In this document: one piece after another, positions 61,283 to 64,000 of the stretch
Numbering within the stretch: the first letter of the stretch is position 1
Layout of the letters: each line of letters starts with the position of its first letter
Origin: Lonicera japonica
Lineage: Eukaryota > Streptophyta > Magnoliopsida > Dipsacales > Caprifoliaceae
DNA: 64,000 nucleotides
Assembly (NCBI GenBank): GCA_021464415.1
Contig: CM038470.1
Span: forward strand, 30,375,774 to 30,439,773
Direction of reading: 5' to 3'
Translations under genes and position numbers: made by a program
Notes under the pieces: generated by a model
Databases searched by the model: none
What the model was told of the DNA's origin: nothing
Seen by the model: the letters and a program-made list of their open reading frames with translations, nothing else

Positions 61283-61550
61283 AGAAGATTAGAAATGGTC
61301 AAAACAAATCCCCTCCATTCCCTCTTCGACCAACAAATTACATTTTAAAATCTATCCAAATATAGAAATTTTCTATTCCCTCCCTCTATAAATTATCCAT
61401 CCCTCTCAACCTTTTCCTTCATTCTCAGACATCGCAGTGCTTCTCTAGGTCTCATCTTAGAGAAGTACTGTAACTCTCTGAATCAAAAAGTCGCATCGAC
61501 TTCGAATAAAGTTAAAAAAAAGAAAAGAAAAGAAACCAACTCGAATAAAA
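61283..61550 (+). promoter_or_regulatory. Promoter and leader of AGP gene 2
   Basis: AACAAATCCCCTCCATTCCC near 61303, CCCTCTATAAAT with the TATA word at 61387-61393, and leader hairpin CTTCTCTA (61440-61447) with TAGAGAAG (61458-61465). The hairpin ends 86 bases before the ATG, the same distance as in copy 1, although the loop differs. Confidence 0.75.
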
Positions 61551-62000
61551 ATGGCACGCCAAATAGTTGTTCTTGCTCTCATCTTTGTCGCCCTTGTTGG
61601 GTTGGTCTCAGCTAATGCTGCTCCCACTAGCTCGCCCACCAAATCTCCGACAGGATCGCCCAAGAAATCACCTTCTCCAGCATCAGCACCCTCTAAGGCA
61701 GCCAGCTCGCCTGCTGCTAGCCCTAAGTCATCCTCAAAGGGGAGTTCTAGCTCGCCTGCCGCGACCCCGGAATCATCTGAGGACGCATCTTCCCCATCTA
61801 GCGAATCTTCTGAAACTGATAGCACTAGTCCTTCCTCCTCCCCTGATGCCGAGCCCTCATCTCCTCCGGCTCCAGCCAGCGAGTCTGCTGCTACACCTAC
61901 TGCTGATGCTGCCGAGGCACCCAGCCCAAGCGATGCCACTACTTTGAACATTTCTCCCATTATTGGCATTGCTGTTGTCTTTGGTTACTTGCTTTACTAA
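61551..62000 (+). CDS. Classical arabinogalactan protein, GPI-anchored (BCP1-like), copy 2
   Basis: Single exon, 149 residues, paralogous to the protein at 56131-56595. The signal peptide MARQIVVLALIFVALVGLVS is near identical, followed by APTSSPTKSPTGSPKKSPSP, a Ser/Pro/Ala body, the shared SSPPAPASESAATP block, AEAPSPS, and a GPI-type tail NISPIIGIAVVFGYLLY (133-149). Most change is in the middle of the body, including extra acidic residues (ESSEDASSPSSESSETDS); the ends are conserved, as is usual for AGPs under loose selection. A poly(A) signal AATAAA lies at about 62093. It is transcribed in the same direction as copy 1, indicating tandem duplication. Cell role as for copy 1. Confidence 0.9.
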   Translation: MARQIVVLALIFVALVGLVSANAAPTSSPTKSPTGSPKKSPSPASAPSKAASSPAASPKSSSKGSSSSPAATPESSEDASSPSSESSETDSTSPSSSPDAEPSSPPAPASESAATPTADAAEAPSPSDATTLNISPIIGIAVVFGYLLY

Positions 62001-62129
62001 GAATGTCTTCAATAGTTGTGTAAAAGTTTTACTTTTTGTGTGTTTTGCACGTGAAATTTTGAAGATTCTTGTATTAGTGCTTGGGTTTTTTTCAATAAAA
62101 AGAATTTGGCGTGGTTCATCGTCTTTATC

Positions 62130-63880
62130 CATTTAACCTCAACATACATTTGCTTTTCATAATTAAGATTTCTTATATACCAGTTTCTACTTTAGAACTT
62201 AAATTAAGATAAATTTAATTTGTTCCATGCTTGCTTGGGTGAAGATGGATATATGTTGATATCAATGAAGAACACACAATTTGAATAAAAATATTAAACT
62301 TATATAAATATATGCATTTAAGAATGTTTTGTTATGAATAAGCGTAGTAAAAATTGTCCAGTACAAAACTAATTACGCTGTAACGCATTAATTGACACAA
62401 CAACGAAAAATATTACACTCTGATTTATATTTTAATATGATAAAAAGCTAAGTTACAGTGAATTTTGATTAAACTTATCGGTGATTAAAATCTAACCGAA
62501 TCCATTTTGAAGAGAATTGGCCCAGATTGAGTATTTGGTAACCAGAAAATGTGGATGAAGATGTTGAATGGCAAGAACAGTAAATGGGAGAAGACCAATT
62601 TGTTTTAGGTATTCTTTCAGTGACTCTTATTTCCAATCCTGTAATACATTCTCCCTTGTGTGTAGATTTCATTAGCTTTTAAAGCTTGAAGCTAGAAAAT
62701 AAATTAAACATACTTGATTGATGTGGGAGGTTTCCCATAGGATAGGGTTACATTAGGGTTTGAAATGAGTGAAAATTATCATAAAGGGTGCACTTGGGCA
62801 CTACTTTAGAATTACGTACAACTATCCCTAACCCAGCTCATTTGTACAAGTGGTTATTCTCTATTAGTTATCTTTCAGCTCAGTTATTTTATCTTCATTG
62901 GCGACCAACGTTGCTCGGTTGTCTTCCGGCTTTCTCATTTTGGTCGGCAAATAATAATGGTCTTTAGGTGGTTGGCCGGGATAAATATATACTAGTTGGC
63001 AAGATGGTCACTCCCTTTGTAATGGAGTTGAGCCTTTAGACTTTAATTATGGACCAACCAGTAGACTGGATTTTTAAACTAGGCCTTGGCCAAAAGCCCA
63101 TATCTAATTTTTACCTCCCACAAAAATATAGATCAGCACATATTGAAATTCAGTATGTGCTTAAGCAAATTTCTATGCTCCAACAGAATATGGAAGCAAA
63201 TTTCTACAACTCTTTTGCACGAAATAAAAAAATTCTTTGATGGGGATGTGGATGGGGACTTCTTGTGTTTGGATATTGTGGTTGATTCCTTCATTCTTAT
63301 TCCAGTTTTATCTAAAAAGATCTTAACGCAACGGGCTATATCCTTATGATATCCGCAAAGGTACTCTATAATATAGAGTTGTGTTATATTACGGGTGCAG
63401 CGTCTTTTTGAGCTTCCAATATCTTTGAAATTCGATTCAGTTTTTTACAAGTTTTACACAAAAAAGAAAACATCATTTTTGAATCCTGAAATTTTAAAAA
63501 AAAAAATTAAATATTTTTTGTATCAGCCTATTAAAGCGCTACAAAATGTGAGTAATATTTGTCACGGCAAAAATAAAACACTCAACAAATTAATAGTGGA
63601 CTATCAAAAGAAAAGGTAAGCTATTGCTCTATATTTTTAGTCCCTATTTTTTATTTTGGGATAAAATTAATCAATTTTTTCTTTTGTTTTAGTCCCAATT
63701 ATGTCAAAGAATATTTATAGGTTTAAATTAATGCACTATTTGCCGAAAAAGACGGACTAAAAATTCTAATTTCCTTTACTTATTTCTACTTTGCTCTTCA
63801 ATCATATAATCATATTTGGCAAGTCGCAGTCTGAGGATGAGTAGTGCTGTAATTTGATTATCTCCTCTCACCACAAAACT
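62130..63880. other. Spacer after AGP gene 2
   Basis: AT-rich. Short open frames at 63049-63349 and 63395-63619 lack recognisable motifs, so I see no supported gene here. Confidence 0.4.
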
Positions 63881-63884
63881 TGTT

Positions 63885-64000
63885 CAAAACAAATCCCCAC
63901 CATTCTCTCCAGATGGCCAATAATAAACAAATTTTCAACTTCCATGTAAAAATAGTAATAATCTCATCCCACCCTCTATAAATTTTACATCCCTCTCTTC
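63885..64000 (+). promoter_or_regulatory. Promoter of a probable third AGP gene beginning outside the window
   Basis: CAAAACAAATCCCCACCATT near 63894, a GGCCAA word, then CACCCTCTATAAATTTTACA (TATAAAT at 63977-63983) and CATCCCTCTC repeat the proximal promoters of AGP copies 1 and 2 in the same order and spacing. By the 161-164-base TATA-to-ATG distance of those copies, the start codon would be near position 64140, past the window end. Confidence 0.7.

Noticed and set aside
63049..63619. Overlapping short frames after AGP gene 2
   Set aside because: AT-rich, no start context or recognisable domain; likely chance.

Overview
This is a plant nuclear window, most likely from a eudicot. It is AT-rich, with spliced GT-AG genes, long introns and intergenic DNA full of short transposon derivatives. 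I recognise seven host genes or gene pieces. On the + strand, from the left: the 3' half of a plastidic glycolate/glycerate translocator (PLGG1, LrgB domain; 918-3695), a BASIC PENTACYSTEINE-type reading frame broken by an in-frame stop (17832-18455), an RNA polymerase I factor of the RRN7/TAF1B (MEE12) family (49693-52352), and two tandem arabinogalactan-protein genes (56131-56595 and 61551-62000). On the - strand: a complete five-exon chloroplast phosphoribulokinase gene (25807-19545) and a twelve-exon SCAMP gene (40371-31622).

The genes do not form an operon-like unit. Two of them, PLGG1 (photorespiratory metabolite export) and phosphoribulokinase (Calvin cycle), serve photosynthetic carbon metabolism, but nothing suggests more than chance proximity. 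The real local cluster is the AGP family. Two paralogues share promoter, 5'-leader hairpin, signal peptide, body and GPI tail. The last ~120 bases of the window are a third copy of the same promoter, so a third gene should begin just outside.

The DNA between genes is dominated by mobile-element remains. There is a hAT-type (ZMYM1-like) transposase pseudogene at 5.3-7.3 kb whose zinc-finger module is duplicated head to tail. A 2.9-kb element with ~450-bp inverted ends lies at 9.2-12.1 kb. At least seven Tourist-like MITEs are present, most with visible TTA/TAA target duplications, along with a Stowaway MITE, two SINEs with clear target-site duplications, several fold-back elements, and three copies of a CTAGGCG-rich repeat. 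Unusual tandem arrays include a 53-bp minisatellite with an internal dyad (27.3-27.6 kb), a series of CATACGGG/CTCGTATG hairpins inside a MITE (16.8-17.15 kb), and ~165-bp repeats at 12.5-12.95 kb.

Otherwise well-conserved SCAMP and RRN7/TAF1B genes each carry one apparent single-base frameshift. This is either an assembly/consensus error or real gene decay, and it is the most consequential thing to verify. I found no tRNA or rRNA genes, no CRISPR arrays, and no clearly new biochemical system.
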